NCBI RefSeq assembly: GCF_900089945.1
Contig: NZ_FLQY01000079.1
Span: 1 to 47,752 of the forward strand
Origin: Candidatus Propionivibrio aalborgensis
GTDB lineage: Bacteria > Pseudomonadota > Gammaproteobacteria > Burkholderiales > Rhodocyclaceae
DNA length: 47,752 nt
Reading direction: 5' to 3'
The position numbers and the translations under genes are program-made. Positions 1 through 8,912 of the stretch are shown here, one piece after another. Numbering within the stretch: the first letter of the stretch is position 1; every line of letters begins with the position of its first letter. Below the pieces are notes generated by a model. It did not search any database. It was not told the origin of the DNA and was given only the letters and a program-made list of their open reading frames with translations.

Positions 1-390
1 GACGAAATGCCGCAGGCCGAGCGCGATTTCGACTGGGTACAGGTCTGGGTTGAAAAAACCATTGCGCAACGCCTGCCCGAGGTCAATGCCGATGACTTGA
101 AAAATGCCTGGACCACGATCCTGCGCCAGGCCAAACTGCACACACACCATCTGATCCAGCGCGAGGAGCTCTCGGTTCGCGAACATATGGGGCTGATTCT
201 CCGCCAGTTGCGTGACAGCGGAGGATTTGTCGAATTCATCGCCATGTTCGACCCCTTGTCCGGCGTTCAGGTACTAGTGGTGCACTTTCTGGCGATGCTT
301 GAGCTGGCACGCGAACATCTGCTTGAAATGACGCAGGCCGAGGCCTTTGCGCCGATTTATGTGAGGTTGGCCGATGGACGAGTTGAATAA
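1..390 (+). CDS. scpA: Segregation and condensation protein A, C-terminal part
   Basis: This is the C-terminal part of ScpA, the kleisin subunit that bridges the SMC heads in the bacterial condensin complex (SMC-ScpA-ScpB) that compacts and segregates the chromosome. The frame is open from the first base, so the gene starts outside the window; about 129 residues are visible. The visible part ends in the short winged-helix region typical of kleisins (around '[14 protein letters not shown]'). Its stop codon lies inside the start of scpB, a 17-base overlap that suggests translational coupling. Assignment rests on recognition of the C-terminal sequence and on the adjacent scpB. Confidence 0.9.
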   Translation, partial: DEMPQAERDFDWVQVWVEKTIAQRLPEVNADDLKNAWTTILRQAKLHTHHLIQREELSVREHMGLILRQLRDSGGFVEFIAMFDPLSGVQVLVVHFLAMLELAREHLLEMTQAEAFAPIYVRLADGRVE

Positions 391-982
391 TGCAATAGGT
401 TCGGACTCGATTACCGAACCGGCGCCGCAGAACAATCCCGGCGAGTTGAAACGTGTCCTGGAAGCCGTGTTGCTCGCGGCACAACAGCCCTTGTCTATGG
501 CCGATCTGAGAAAGGTCTTCGTCCCGGAAGTCGGCACGGACACCTTGCGCGTGCTGCTCGACGAGCTACGCCTGGAGTGGGCCGAACGGCCGCTCGAACT
601 CATTCAATTGGCCAGCGGGTGGCGCTTTCGCACGCGTGCCGAATTCTTGCCCTATCTGGAACGGCTCAACCCCGAAAAGCCGCCAAAATACTCACGTGCC
701 GTGCTGGAAACTCTCGCCATCATTGCCTATCGACAGCCGGTTACGCGCGGCGATATTGAGGATATTCGCGGCGTCACGGTGGCTACCCAGATTATCAAGG
801 TGCTCGAAGAGCGCGGCTGGGTCGATGTCGTTGGCCATCGCGATACGCCAGGGCGACCGGCGCTATTGGCGACGACAAAGAAATTCCTCGACGACCTCGG
901 CTTGCGCAGTGTGACCGAGTTGCCCCCGCTCGAGATGATGAATCAAGCGCTGGAACTGGCCGATGCCCAACAAAACCCGTAA
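374..982 (+). CDS. scpB: Segregation and condensation protein B
   Basis: ScpB (202 aa) is the dimeric winged-helix (KITE) partner of ScpA in the SMC condensin complex. Family features are visible: an N-terminal segment (residues about 20-100) with the '[17 protein letters not shown]' opening and the second winged helix with '[16 protein letters not shown]'-like residues ('[16 protein letters not shown]' here), followed by the conserved '[18 protein letters not shown]' region. Length is normal for the family. It overlaps scpA by 17 bases and the downstream pseudouridine synthase by 20 bases, so all three are probably one transcript, which is the usual proteobacterial order. Confidence 0.95.
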   Translation: MDELNNAIGSDSITEPAPQNNPGELKRVLEAVLLAAQQPLSMADLRKVFVPEVGTDTLRVLLDELRLEWAERPLELIQLASGWRFRTRAEFLPYLERLNPEKPPKYSRAVLETLAIIAYRQPVTRGDIEDIRGVTVATQIIKVLEERGWVDVVGHRDTPGRPALLATTKKFLDDLGLRSVTELPPLEMMNQALELADAQQNP

Positions 983-1946
983 GACCCCATTTCGAGCCCC
1001 TGCCGATGCCGCGCCTCGTTTGCGCGGCGCGCCCGGCCGTGATCCCGGAAATACCCCCCGGGAAACGGAAGAAAGCGCATCCGCTCCAAAGCCTCGCCGC
1101 AAGCCTTTTGTTGCGCCGTCGGACCCGTCGAAGCGTGGACGCCACAAGGAACAGCCCGGAAAACCCGAGCGTCTGCACAAACTGCTCGCGCAAAGCGGAA
1201 TCGGGTCGCGGCGCGAGATGGAGGAGCTGATTTCCGCCGGACGCATCAATATCAATGGTGAAATCGCGCGAATCGGCCAGTCGGCCAGTCCGGGCGACCG
1301 GATCAAGGTCAACGGCAAGCTGGTTCATCTGAAGTTCTCGAACCGCCTGCCACGCGTGATCATCTATCACAAACCGGAAGGCGAGATCGTTTCACGCGAT
1401 GATCCCGAACACCGGCCGAACGTCTTTACCGCACTGCCCAGGATGTCCGGCGGGCGATGGGTTGCCGTCGGTCGTCTCGATTTCAATACCAGCGGCCTGC
1501 TGCTATTTACTACCTCGGGCGATCTGGCCAATCGCCTGATGCACCCGCGCTACAACCTCGTCCGCGAGTACGCCGTGCGCATCCTCGGTGCGTTGTCCGA
1601 CGAGGCGCGCCAGCGATTGCTCGACGGCATCGAACTGGGCGACGGCCCGGCCCAGTTTGATACCCTCCAGGAAGCGGGTGGCGAAGGCGCCAATCACTGG
1701 TATCGCGTTTCGCTTTTCGAAGGCCGGAATCGCGAAGTTCGGCGCATGTTTGAAGCGGTTGGCGTCGTCGTCAGTCGACTGATGCGCGTGCGCTACGGCC
1801 CCTTCATCCTGCCGCCGAACCTCAAGCGCGCTCAGGTACTGGAATTGGGCGAGGGCGAAGTCAAGAAGCTGCTGAGCGACTTCGGTATGGACGATCCTGC
1901 ACCGGGCCGACCCCTGCACAAGCCGCGCGAGCGCTACGCGGGATAA
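963..1946 (+). CDS. rluB: 23S rRNA pseudouridine synthase, RluB type
   Basis: Pseudouridine synthase of the RsuA/RluB/RluE/RluF family (327 aa); RluB modifies U2605 of 23S rRNA in E. coli. Order of parts: a basic low-complexity N-terminal tail (residues 1-68, rich in R, K and P), an S4 RNA-binding domain (about 69-115, '[19 protein letters not shown]'), and the catalytic domain with the signature '[14 protein letters not shown]', in which Asp173 is the expected catalytic residue. It overlaps scpB by 20 bases, the standard scpA-scpB-rluB arrangement. The choice of RluB over RluE/RluF comes from the S4 domain and this context. Confidence 0.92.
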   Translation: MPNKTRKTPFRAPADAAPRLRGAPGRDPGNTPRETEESASAPKPRRKPFVAPSDPSKRGRHKEQPGKPERLHKLLAQSGIGSRREMEELISAGRININGEIARIGQSASPGDRIKVNGKLVHLKFSNRLPRVIIYHKPEGEIVSRDDPEHRPNVFTALPRMSGGRWVAVGRLDFNTSGLLLFTTSGDLANRLMHPRYNLVREYAVRILGALSDEARQRLLDGIELGDGPAQFDTLQEAGGEGANHWYRVSLFEGRNREVRRMFEAVGVVVSRLMRVRYGPFILPPNLKRAQVLELGEGEVKKLLSDFGMDDPAPGRPLHKPRERYAG

Positions 1947-1966
1947 CCGGTTGTCCGCAGACGGTG

Positions 1967-3511
1967 CTACGGTAACCGGTGAGAAACCAGCTCAAACACG
2001 TCCTTTTCGCTTTCGCTGTTGTCCGCAGTCGTAACGCGGCGTTCCATCCGCACATAGCGTTTTGCCTGTGGTGCGTACCAAATGAGGTAGTTCACGCGCA
2101 ACGGCTCGATTGATGCCTCGGCACGCGAGCCAGTTTGATGGCGACTGCTCCAGACCTCCACCTTGAAGGCGTCGAAAGTACCGGCTGGCACTTGCACGGA
2201 CTCCCTGCCCAGCACCTTGGCCTGTGAGTACCAGTTTCTCCATTGCGGCTCAAGATCGGGCGCGGGCAGGTCGCTGAACGATTTCTGATTCGCGAGATCG
2301 AGATAGGCACCCAGATAAGGGCTAAATTCCGGTCCGATGATATTCCATGCGATGAAGTCAGGCCCATTGCCGCGAACTCGACGCACCTCGGTGCGACTGG
2401 TCGGCTCGCTGGCCTGCAGTTCGTCGGTAACGACGCCGTCAGCGACCGACTGTGCGACGATTTCAAAGCGTCTTTTCGGGCTGGTGGCCCACTTGCCCGA
2501 AGAGCGGTAGGTCCAACGCTCTCCCTTTACCGGCAGTGGTGAAGGAGCAAGGTCCGCCGGGGCGGCGGCCTTTGCAGATTCCTTGTCCGGGCGGGTCGCG
2601 ATGACTGGTTTGGGCGCACTTGCCGGGCGAACGACAGGTGGGGGCACCGCCGCTGGCGTGACGGGTGTCGGGGTCGGCGCGGGTCGAGCGGTGGGGGTTG
2701 GATCGACTTTTGGCGCCGTCACGGGTTTGGTCTCAACGACTGTGGGCGTTGTGGGTGGCGCTGTGGACGGGCTCGTGGCCTGTGTTCCGGATGCAGTTGG
2801 GACCGGCGATTTGGCAGCGCTGCTGAAGGGTTGCTTTTCAGTCTTGGCACCTGATTTCTTGTCGCCCGTAGCCATCCACACGCCGATGGCGACGACCGCG
2901 GCAGCGGCAATGGCAGCGGGCAGAATCCATGGCCTGGATTTGCCCTGGTTCGCATATCCATTGCTTGCCTTGCCGCGCGGTGCTGCATCAACAGTCACAG
3001 CGTCTCCGTCATTCGGTGGCCGCGATGCCGCTGCCGGATCGGCACGCGGCGTCTTGAGGATGTTTTCCAGAGTGCGGATCAGCTCGCCCGTGGAGGCTTC
3101 CCATTGTTTGTGATTGATTTCAATGGCTTGGCGTCGGGTGAGCGATCTCAGATCTTCAGGCAGTTCCGTGCTTAGCGGCATGACAGCGCCACCGACCAGC
3201 ACCGGAACCACGCGTATTCCGCGTTGCAGTGCGGAGCTGGTTTCCAGCCGGATGAAGTCGTTGGGATCGTCCAGCCGGCGTCGGCCAGCGGCGTCGGTAC
3301 CGGTGGTCCACTCGTCGCCGATAACGGCGATCAATACACGGCATGAGCTCACGGCCTCTTCGATGGCCACCACGAAATCGAGACCGGGCTCAATCTCTTC
3401 GACATCCATGAAAACCTGGTTGGGGCCAAAATGGGCAACCAGGCGGTCGTACAAACGACCGGCGTATCCTGCCGAATCGTCGCGCCGATAGCTGATGAAA
3501 ATACCGTCCAT
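1967..3511 (-). CDS. Membrane-anchored TIR-domain protein with extracytoplasmic C-terminal domain
   Basis: Residues 1-145 form a TIR domain: 'IFISYRRDDSAGYAGRLYD' at the N-terminus, 'QVFMDVEEIEPG' and 'NDFIRLETSSALQRGIRVVP', in which Glu90 sits where NADase TIR domains carry their catalytic glutamate. A single hydrophobic segment follows at about 196-215, then a long Pro/Thr/Ala-rich linker (216-325), then a beta-rich C-terminal domain (326-514) containing 'VPAGTFDAFKVEVW' and 'WYAPQAKRYVRMERR', which resembles DUF3108-type periplasmic domains. Predicted topology is TIR inside, C-terminal domain in the periplasm (inference). Bacterial TIR proteins act in NAD-depleting immunity or as host-interaction effectors. 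It converges on rluB with a 20-base gap and appears to be a single-gene unit. Confidence 0.85.
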   Translation of the reverse strand: MDGIFISYRRDDSAGYAGRLYDRLVAHFGPNQVFMDVEEIEPGLDFVVAIEEAVSSCRVLIAVIGDEWTTGTDAAGRRRLDDPNDFIRLETSSALQRGIRVVPVLVGGAVMPLSTELPEDLRSLTRRQAIEINHKQWEASTGELIRTLENILKTPRADPAAASRPPNDGDAVTVDAAPRGKASNGYANQGKSRPWILPAAIAAAAVVAIGVWMATGDKKSGAKTEKQPFSSAAKSPVPTASGTQATSPSTAPPTTPTVVETKPVTAPKVDPTPTARPAPTPTPVTPAAVPPPVVRPASAPKPVIATRPDKESAKAAAPADLAPSPLPVKGERWTYRSSGKWATSPKRRFEIVAQSVADGVVTDELQASEPTSRTEVRRVRGNGPDFIAWNIIGPEFSPYLGAYLDLANQKSFSDLPAPDLEPQWRNWYSQAKVLGRESVQVPAGTFDAFKVEVWSSRHQTGSRAEASIEPLRVNYLIWYAPQAKRYVRMERRVTTADNSESEKDVFELVSHRLP

Positions 3512-3766
3512 ACCGAACTACCTCCTCGCATCACAGGACTGTCGGCAGGCCGCTACAGTCTGCGTGATGGTTTTCAGTCGGGGCCATGATGAAGCAACAG
3601 CAGTCGGTGCGCAACCACCGCCAAACGGTTGGCTGGTGTCAAAATCGTCTTCGGGCCTACATATTCCGGGGGGCATCGCGACTCATCCGAAACCGTGGGC
3701 ACCAAATCTGCGAGAATTGGGACTGCGGCGCCAACTCTGCGCCATTCCCGCTCGTCAAGGATACTC

Positions 3767-4000
3767 ATGCCCATCGCTTTTCTGGTCCGTGGTGACTACA
3801 TTCAGCTTGACCAGTTGCTCAAGGCAACCGGTCTGTGCCCTTCTGGCGGACATGCGCACGCGGAAATCGGGGCAGGGCAGGTTCTCGTCGATGGGAGCAT
3901 CGAGGTGCGCAAGCGCGCCAAGCTGCGCGCGGGTCAGCAGGTCCGTTATGGTGGCGAGACCGTTGATCTGATGACAGAAAGTATTCCCGGAGGCGCTTAG
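3767..4000 (+). CDS. Small S4-domain RNA-binding protein (YbcJ/YaaA-like)
   Basis: A 77-residue protein made almost wholly of one S4 RNA-binding fold: 'YIQLDQLLKATGLCPSGGHA', then 'GQVLVDGSIEVRKRAKLRAG' ending with 'VRYGGETVDL'. This matches the YbcJ-type stand-alone S4 proteins, probably binding structured RNA such as rRNA; no catalytic domain is attached. I chose the ATG at 3767 because the sequence between 3629 and 3766 in the same frame has no family similarity and an AAGG lies 6 bases upstream. The gene stands between a minus-strand TIR gene and the cation exchanger, with 66 bases to the latter. Confidence 0.88.
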   Translation: MPIAFLVRGDYIQLDQLLKATGLCPSGGHAHAEIGAGQVLVDGSIEVRKRAKLRAGQQVRYGGETVDLMTESIPGGA

Positions 4001-4066
4001 GAGTCCGGGTTAGCGAAATGTCCGGGCAGCTCGCAGGGTGTGATCGATCTTTATGGAAGCGTTGAA

Positions 4067-5146
4067 ATGTTTTGGTTTGTGCTCGGGTTGATTGCCCTCG
4101 TTTTGGGGGCGGAGCTGCTGGTACGTGGCGCGTCCAAACTTGCGCTATCGATCGGCATCTCGCCGCTAGTGGTCGGCCTTACGGTGGTTGCATTCGGCAC
4201 CAGCGCACCTGAACTCGCGGTGTCGGTACAATCGGCCTGGTCCGGCCAGGTCGATATTGCGCTCGGCAATGTGGTGGGCAGCAATATGTTCAACATATTG
4301 GTCGTCCTTGGCTCCTCCGCCTTGATCGTGCCTCTGGTCGTACATCAGCAGATCATCCGCCAGGAGGTGCCGGTGATGATCGGCGCTTCACTGCTGCTCT
4401 GGGCGATGGCCGCCGACGGCGGCATCAGTCGCCTGGATGGCCTGCTGTTGGCATCTCTGGTCGTGGCCTACACGATCCTCGTCATACACCAGAGCCGACG
4501 CGAGACGGCCGCCATCAAGGCCGAGTACAAGGAAGCCTTCGAATCAGCACCTACGGGGTGGGATGCGCACTGGGGCGTACAGGTTCTCATGCTGCTTGCC
4601 GGATTGGCTCTGCTGGTGCTGGGCGCTCACTGGCTGGTCGATGCAGCGGTAGCCTTCGCCCATTACCTGGGGGTCAGCGAGCTGATCATCGGCCTGACCA
4701 TCGTCGCCGTCGGTACTTCGCTGCCGGAAGGGGCGACTTCGGTCATGGCGGCCTTGCGTGGTGAGCGTGATATCGCCGTTGGCAACGCAGTGGGGAGCAA
4801 CATCTTCAATCTGTTGTCGGTGGTGGGCTTCTCCGCCAGCGTGGCGCCCTCCGATCTCGTCGTGGCGCCGGCGATGATCTCATTCGATCTGCCGATCATG
4901 GTGGCGGTCGCCGTGGCCTGTCTGCCCGTATTTTTCAACGGTGCCTGCATTTCTCGCGGTGAAGGATTCTTGTTCCTGGCCCTCTATGTGGCTTACACGC
5001 TGTATCTGTACTTGCATGCCAGCAGCCATGCAGCACTCGATGGTTACAGTATGGTGATGGGCCTCTTCGTCCTGCCTCTTGTGGCCGTCGCCTTGCTGGT
5101 GCTGGCCTGGCGGCACTGGCACCGCCGGCGGGTCGGCAAGGACTGA
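4067..5146 (+). CDS. CaCA-family sodium/calcium exchanger (YrbG-like)
   Basis: Inner-membrane cation exchanger of the Ca2+:cation antiporter family, about 359 aa with roughly ten hydrophobic segments. The two inverted alpha-repeats are clear: 'FGTSAPELAVSVQSAWSG' with 'ALGNVVGSNMFNILVVLG' in the first half, and 'VGTSLPEGATSVMAALRG' with 'AVGNAVGSNIFNLLSVVG' in the second. The acidic residues in GTSxPE and the asparagines in GNxxGSNxFN are the ion-binding positions known for the family. A GTG at 4040 in the same frame is also possible, but the ATG at 4067 is preceded by GGAAG and begins directly with the first membrane helix. Confidence 0.93.
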   Translation: MFWFVLGLIALVLGAELLVRGASKLALSIGISPLVVGLTVVAFGTSAPELAVSVQSAWSGQVDIALGNVVGSNMFNILVVLGSSALIVPLVVHQQIIRQEVPVMIGASLLLWAMAADGGISRLDGLLLASLVVAYTILVIHQSRRETAAIKAEYKEAFESAPTGWDAHWGVQVLMLLAGLALLVLGAHWLVDAAVAFAHYLGVSELIIGLTIVAVGTSLPEGATSVMAALRGERDIAVGNAVGSNIFNLLSVVGFSASVAPSDLVVAPAMISFDLPIMVAVAVACLPVFFNGACISRGEGFLFLALYVAYTLYLYLHASSHAALDGYSMVMGLFVLPLVAVALLVLAWRHWHRRRVGKD

Positions 5147-5189
5147 TCAATGCAAAACCCAAAAGATTGACTTCACAGCAGAACGCTTA

Positions 5190-5208
5190 TCTTATATCAT
5201 ATATAAGA
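5190..5208. promoter_or_regulatory. Candidate operator over the acnB promoter
   Basis: A perfect inverted repeat, TCTTATAT-CAT-ATATAAGA, with 8-base arms and a 3-base centre. A -35-like TTGACT lies at 5167-5172, and the left arm supplies -10-like sequence (TTATAT at 5192-5197, spacing 19), so a bound protein would cover the promoter. It sits about 170 bases upstream of acnB and nothing else is encoded in the 230-base gap. The regulator is unknown; the symmetry and short centre suit a dimeric helix-turn-helix repressor, for instance a GntR-type one (inference). Confidence 0.5.
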
Positions 5209-5376
5209 GTCGCCATTTGGTGGTCTGCCATTCCCCCAAATAGTTCGCAATTTCGGAGACGACAGCAACCAGAGCGCTGTTGCCGTTTCTGCCTTGAAGT
5301 ACAATGATCGTCTAATCCTTGCCTTTCGATTTTCATATTTCTGCCCTTAGACCAACCTTTGTGAAAGGACAATCCC

Positions 5377-7974
5377 ATGCTGGAATCCTATCGTGCCCAC
5401 GTCGCCGAGCGCGCTGCTCTTGGTATCCCGCCCCTCCCGCTGACCGCCAAGCAGACCACCGAGCTTGTTGAATTATTGAAGAACCCTCCGAAGGGTGAAG
5501 AAAAGGCACTGGTCGAGCTGATTGCCCACCGCGTTCCCGCCGGTGTCGATGATGCTGCCAAGGTCAAGGCCGAATATCTCGCCAAGGTCGCCAAGGGCGA
5601 AGAAAGTTGTACGCTGATTTCGAAGGCCAAGGCGGTCGAACTGCTCGGTACCATGCTCGGCGGCTACAACGTCAAGCCGATGATCGATGTGCTGGGCGAC
5701 GCCGAAGTCGGCGCCGTTGCGGCCGAAGGACTCAAGAAGACCCTGCTGGTATTCGATTTCTTTCACGACGTGAAGGAGCTCGCCGACAAGGGTAATGCCA
5801 ACGCCAAGGCTGTAATGCAATCCTGGGCCGACGCCGAGTGGTTTACCTCGCGTCCCGAAGTGCCGGCATCGCAGAAACTGACCGTCTTCAAGGTCACTGG
5901 CGAGACCAATACCGATGATCTATCGCCAGCGCCCGATGCCTGGTCGCGACCCGATATTCCACTGCACGCACTGGCCATGCTCAAGAACCCGCGTCCGGGT
6001 ATCGAAGCGGATGAACCGGGCACCCGTGGCCCGATGAAGCAGCTTGAGACACTCGCCGCCAAGGGCAACCTGATCGCCTATGTCGGCGACGTGGTCGGCA
6101 CCGGCTCCTCGCGCAAGTCAGCGACCAACTCGGTCCTCTGGTGGACGGGTGAGGACATCCCCTTTGTGCCGAACAAGCGTTTCGGCGGCGTCTGTCTCGG
6201 TTCCAAGATCGCGCCGATCTTCTTCAACACCATGGAAGACGCCGGTGCACTGCCCATCGAGTTGAATGTTGACGACATGCACATGGGCGACGAGATCGAG
6301 CTGGCGATCAATACGAAGACCACCAAGGTAACCGCACTCAAGAATGGCAAAGTCATCGCCGAAGCGCAGCTCAAGACGCCGGTTATTCTCGACGAAGTGC
6401 GCGCCGGTGGGCGCATTCCGCTGATCATTGGACGAGGCCTCACGACCAAGGCACGCGAGGCGCTGGGGCTTCCCGTTTCCACGCTGTTCCGTTTGCCGGA
6501 GAACCCGGCCGATCCCGGCAAGGGCTACTCGCTGGCACAGAAGATGGTTGGCCGCGCCTGCGGTTTGCCGGAGGGGAAGGGCGTTCTGCCCGGCACTTAT
6601 TGCGAGCCGCGCATGGCGACGGTGGGATCGCAAGACACCACCGGCCCGATGACGCGCGACGAGCTCAAGGATCTCGCCTGTCTGGGTTTCTCCGCCGACA
6701 TGGTGATGCAGTCCTTCTGCCACACGGCGGCGTATCCGAAACTGGTCGACGTGCAGACGCATCGCACGCTGCCAAGCTTCATCAGCACCCGCGGCGGCGT
6801 CGCGCTGCGTCCGGGTGACGGCATCATCCACTCCTGGCTGAACCGTCTGCTGCTGCCCGATACCGTCGGCACCGGCGGCGATTCGCACACGCGTTTCCCG
6901 ATCGGCATCTCGTTCCCGGCCGGCTCCGGTCTGGTCGCCTTTGCCGCCGCCACCGGCGTCATGCCGCTGGACATGCCGGAATCGGTTCTGATCCGTTTCA
7001 AAGGCAAGATGCAGGATGGTGTCACGCTGCGCGACCTGGTCAACGCCATTCCCTACTACGCCATCAAGCAGGGCTTGCTGACCGTCGCCAAACAGGGCAA
7101 GAAGAACATCTTCTCCGGCCGTATCCTCGAAATCGAAGGCTTGCCGGACCTTAAGGTCGAGCAGGCGTTCGAACTCTCCGATGCCTCCGCCGAACGTTCC
7201 GCCGCCGGCTGTACCGTGCATCTCGACAAGGCGCCGATCATCGAATACATGAACTCGAACATCACGCTGATGAAGTGGATGATCGCCAATGGCTACGAAG
7301 ACAAGCGCACCCTGGGTCGCCGCGTCAAGGCCATGGAAGCTTGGATCGCCGATCCGCAACTGCTCAAGGCCGACGCCGATGCCCAGTATGCCGCCGTGAT
7401 CGAAATCGATCTGGCCGACGTCAAGGAGCCGATCGTCGCCTGCCCGAACGACCCGGACGATGTGAAGCTGCTCTCCGAAGTCGCCGGCACCAAGATCGAC
7501 GAAGTCTTCATCGGTTCGTGCATGACCAACATCGGTCACTTCCGCGCCGCGGGCAAGGTGCTCGAAGGCAAGAGCGACATCCCGACGCGCCTGTGGATTG
7601 CTCCACCGACCAAGATGGACGCCATGATCCTCAACGAAGAGGGCTATTACGCCATTCTCGGCAAGAGCGGGGCGCGCATGGAAATGCCTGGCTGTTCGCT
7701 GTGCATGGGCAACCAGGCACAGATCAAGAAGGGCAGCACGGCGATCTCGACCTCGACGCGCAACTTCCCCAACCGTCTCGGTATCGACACCTTTGTCTAC
7801 CTCGGCTCCGCCGAACTCGCTGCGATCTGCGCGCTGATGGGCAAGATTCCGACCGTCGCCGAGTACATGAACGGCGTCAAGGCGGTGAACGCCAAGGCCG
7901 CCGACGTCTATCGCTACATGAACTTCGACAAGATCGACGAGTTCAGGGAAGTGGCGGAGACTGTAACGGTTTGA
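5377..7974 (+). CDS. acnB: Bifunctional aconitate hydratase 2 / 2-methylisocitrate dehydratase
   Basis: Aconitase B (865 aa, full length for the family) interconverts citrate and isocitrate in the TCA cycle and can also dehydrate/hydrate methylcitrate intermediates. The N-terminal HEAT-like region (1-160, '[20 protein letters not shown]'), the swivel domain in the AcnB-specific N-terminal position ('[16 protein letters not shown]' around 247) and the C-terminal catalytic region are all present. The [4Fe-4S] cysteines are seen in '[17 protein letters not shown]' and '[14 protein letters not shown]'. The start follows the TTTGTGAAAGGACAATCCC leader, with AAAGGA as ribosome site. It is a single gene, ended by the hairpin at 7996-8042 and preceded by a palindrome-bearing promoter. 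Confidence 0.98.
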   Translation: MLESYRAHVAERAALGIPPLPLTAKQTTELVELLKNPPKGEEKALVELIAHRVPAGVDDAAKVKAEYLAKVAKGEESCTLISKAKAVELLGTMLGGYNVKPMIDVLGDAEVGAVAAEGLKKTLLVFDFFHDVKELADKGNANAKAVMQSWADAEWFTSRPEVPASQKLTVFKVTGETNTDDLSPAPDAWSRPDIPLHALAMLKNPRPGIEADEPGTRGPMKQLETLAAKGNLIAYVGDVVGTGSSRKSATNSVLWWTGEDIPFVPNKRFGGVCLGSKIAPIFFNTMEDAGALPIELNVDDMHMGDEIELAINTKTTKVTALKNGKVIAEAQLKTPVILDEVRAGGRIPLIIGRGLTTKAREALGLPVSTLFRLPENPADPGKGYSLAQKMVGRACGLPEGKGVLPGTYCEPRMATVGSQDTTGPMTRDELKDLACLGFSADMVMQSFCHTAAYPKLVDVQTHRTLPSFISTRGGVALRPGDGIIHSWLNRLLLPDTVGTGGDSHTRFPIGISFPAGSGLVAFAAATGVMPLDMPESVLIRFKGKMQDGVTLRDLVNAIPYYAIKQGLLTVAKQGKKNIFSGRILEIEGLPDLKVEQAFELSDASAERSAAGCTVHLDKAPIIEYMNSNITLMKWMIANGYEDKRTLGRRVKAMEAWIADPQLLKADADAQYAAVIEIDLADVKEPIVACPNDPDDVKLLSEVAGTKIDEVFIGSCMTNIGHFRAAGKVLEGKSDIPTRLWIAPPTKMDAMILNEEGYYAILGKSGARMEMPGCSLCMGNQAQIKKGSTAISTSTRNFPNRLGIDTFVYLGSAELAAICALMGKIPTVAEYMNGVKAVNAKAADVYRYMNFDKIDEFREVAETVTV

Positions 7975-7995
7975 TCGTCGCTGTAAGCTGAAGCA

Positions 7996-8042
7996 AAAAC
8001 GCCCCGGTCGGCTCAGTGGCAACTGAGTGACCGGGGCGTTTT
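7996..8042 (+). terminator. Rho-independent terminator after acnB
   Basis: AAAACGCCCCGGTC (7996-8009) pairs perfectly with GACCGGGGCGTTTT (8029-8042). A second nested stem is formed by CTCAGT and ACTGAG inside the loop, and the outer stem ends in a T-run. It lies 22 bases after the acnB stop. The symmetric A- and T-tracts would let it work in both directions. Confidence 0.9.
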
Positions 8043-8166
8043 GTCTTTTGGCGGCTCATCTCATTCGCTGTTTCTGTGTTGTCACGCACGCAGCTAAGCT
8101 ATGCCGGATAGCCTGCAACGAGAGATGCTCAATGCTCGCCCCGTTAGCAACGTAAGAAAATCAAAC

Positions 8167-8199
8167 TACTTTGATAATTTATTAAAGTATCGATATAAT
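8167..8199 (+). promoter_or_regulatory. Promoter and operator of the higBA-type locus
   Basis: A near-consensus sigma-70 promoter: TTGATA at 8171-8176, a 17-base spacer and TATAAT at 8194-8199. The -35 box and spacer lie within a 23-base near-palindrome (8167-8189) whose 11-base arms, TACTTTGATAA and TTATTAAAGTA, differ at one pair around a single T. This is the expected place for autorepression by the downstream antitoxin (known for Hig-type systems; inferred here). The toxin ATG is at 8207, only 7 bases after the -10 box, so its transcript would be nearly leaderless. Confidence 0.75.
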
Positions 8200-8206
8200 C
8201 AGTTTT

Positions 8207-8521
8207 ATGAAAACTCTGCGTTTCATCGGCTCCAGTATCGACGATCTGCGCGACTTTCCGTTGGAAGCGCGGCGTGAAGCAGGCTTTGAACTGGACGCCG
8301 TGTAGCGCGGTTTGATGCCGTCGGATTTCAAGCCCATGCTCAACGTGGGTGCCGGTGCCTATGAGATTCGCCTGCATGTGCTGGGTGAGTGGCGCGTGAT
8401 CTATGTCGCCAAGTTCGACAACGCGGTGTATGTGCTGCATGCTTTTCAGAAAAAGACGCAGAAGACCCGCAAGGAAGACATCGAATTGGCGGCTCGACGT
8501 TATCGACAGATTGGAGACTGA
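8207..8521 (+). pseudogene. RelE/HigB-type toxin interrupted by an in-frame TAG
   Basis: Translating from the ATG at 8207 gives a 104-codon RelE/HigB-like toxin (phage-derived Gp49-like family) apart from TAG at 8303-8305 (codon 33). The start is 'MKTLRFIGSSIDDLRDFP' and after the stop the frame resumes with 'RGLMPSDFKPMLNVGAG', 'YEIRLHVLGEWRVIYVAKF' and 'VYVLHAFQKKTQKTRKED', all typical of the family. The relatives I recall usually have Gln here, as in 'VQRGL', so a single CAG to TAG transition would explain it. A fragment starting at the internal ATG 8312 is open but would lack the N-terminal third. The toxin is therefore probably inactive, unless a suppressor tRNA reads TAG. The antitoxin follows after 3 bases. 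Confidence 0.8.
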
Positions 8522-8524
8522 GTC

Positions 8525-8809
8525 ATGAATAAGGAACCCGTGGTTGAGAGCAGCGGCAATGTTTTTGCTGACCTTGGTTTTTCGCCAGAGGAGGCGACGA
8601 TTCTGGCGATGCGTGCCGAACTGATGGCACGCATTCGCGAGACCATTTTGGACAAGGGCTGGACGCAGGCCGAAGCAGCCGGGCAACTGGGTGTCGGCCA
8701 GTCACGTATTTCCGATCTGGTGCGCGGCAAACGCGATAAGTTTAGTCTCGATATGCTGGTGACACTGGCTACACGGGCCGGACGGCATGTCGAACTGGCA
8801 TTGAGCTGA
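8525..8809 (+). CDS. XRE-family antitoxin (HigA-like)
   Basis: A 94-residue helix-turn-helix protein that pairs with the preceding RelE/HigB-like toxin. The N-terminal part (1-35, 'VFADLGFSPEEATILAMRAE') is the toxin-contacting region seen in this HTH_37-type family. The HTH lies at about 47-75, 'WTQAEAAGQLGVGQSRISDL', with the recognition helix around 'GQSRISDLVRGK'. Antitoxins of this class neutralise the toxin and repress their own promoter, and the 23-base palindrome at 8167-8189 is the likely site. The gene is intact although its toxin partner carries a stop codon, which suits a solo antitoxin kept after toxin loss. Confidence 0.88.
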   Translation: MNKEPVVESSGNVFADLGFSPEEATILAMRAELMARIRETILDKGWTQAEAAGQLGVGQSRISDLVRGKRDKFSLDMLVTLATRAGRHVELALS

Positions 8810-8912
8810 CCGTTAAGTACTGCGATTCCGGATTCTAACTGGCCTGCAAGTCGATATATACGAAGATCAAAGTGCTGTTCTACTTACTTCTGGCCGGCTC
8901 TTCCGGACGAAA

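Noticed and set aside
1940-1985. TAACCGGT repeats as a terminator between rluB and the TIR gene
   Set aside because: The two copies are mainly direct repeats with a short palindromic core and no T-run on either side.
6118-8022. A 634-codon open frame on the minus strand opposite acnB
   Set aside because: It is the mirror of a highly GC-biased, well-recognised aconitase gene and shows no protein family features.
8312-8521. A complete short toxin starting at the internal ATG 8312
   Set aside because: It would lack the N-terminal third of the family, and the reading frame clearly continues upstream through the TAG.
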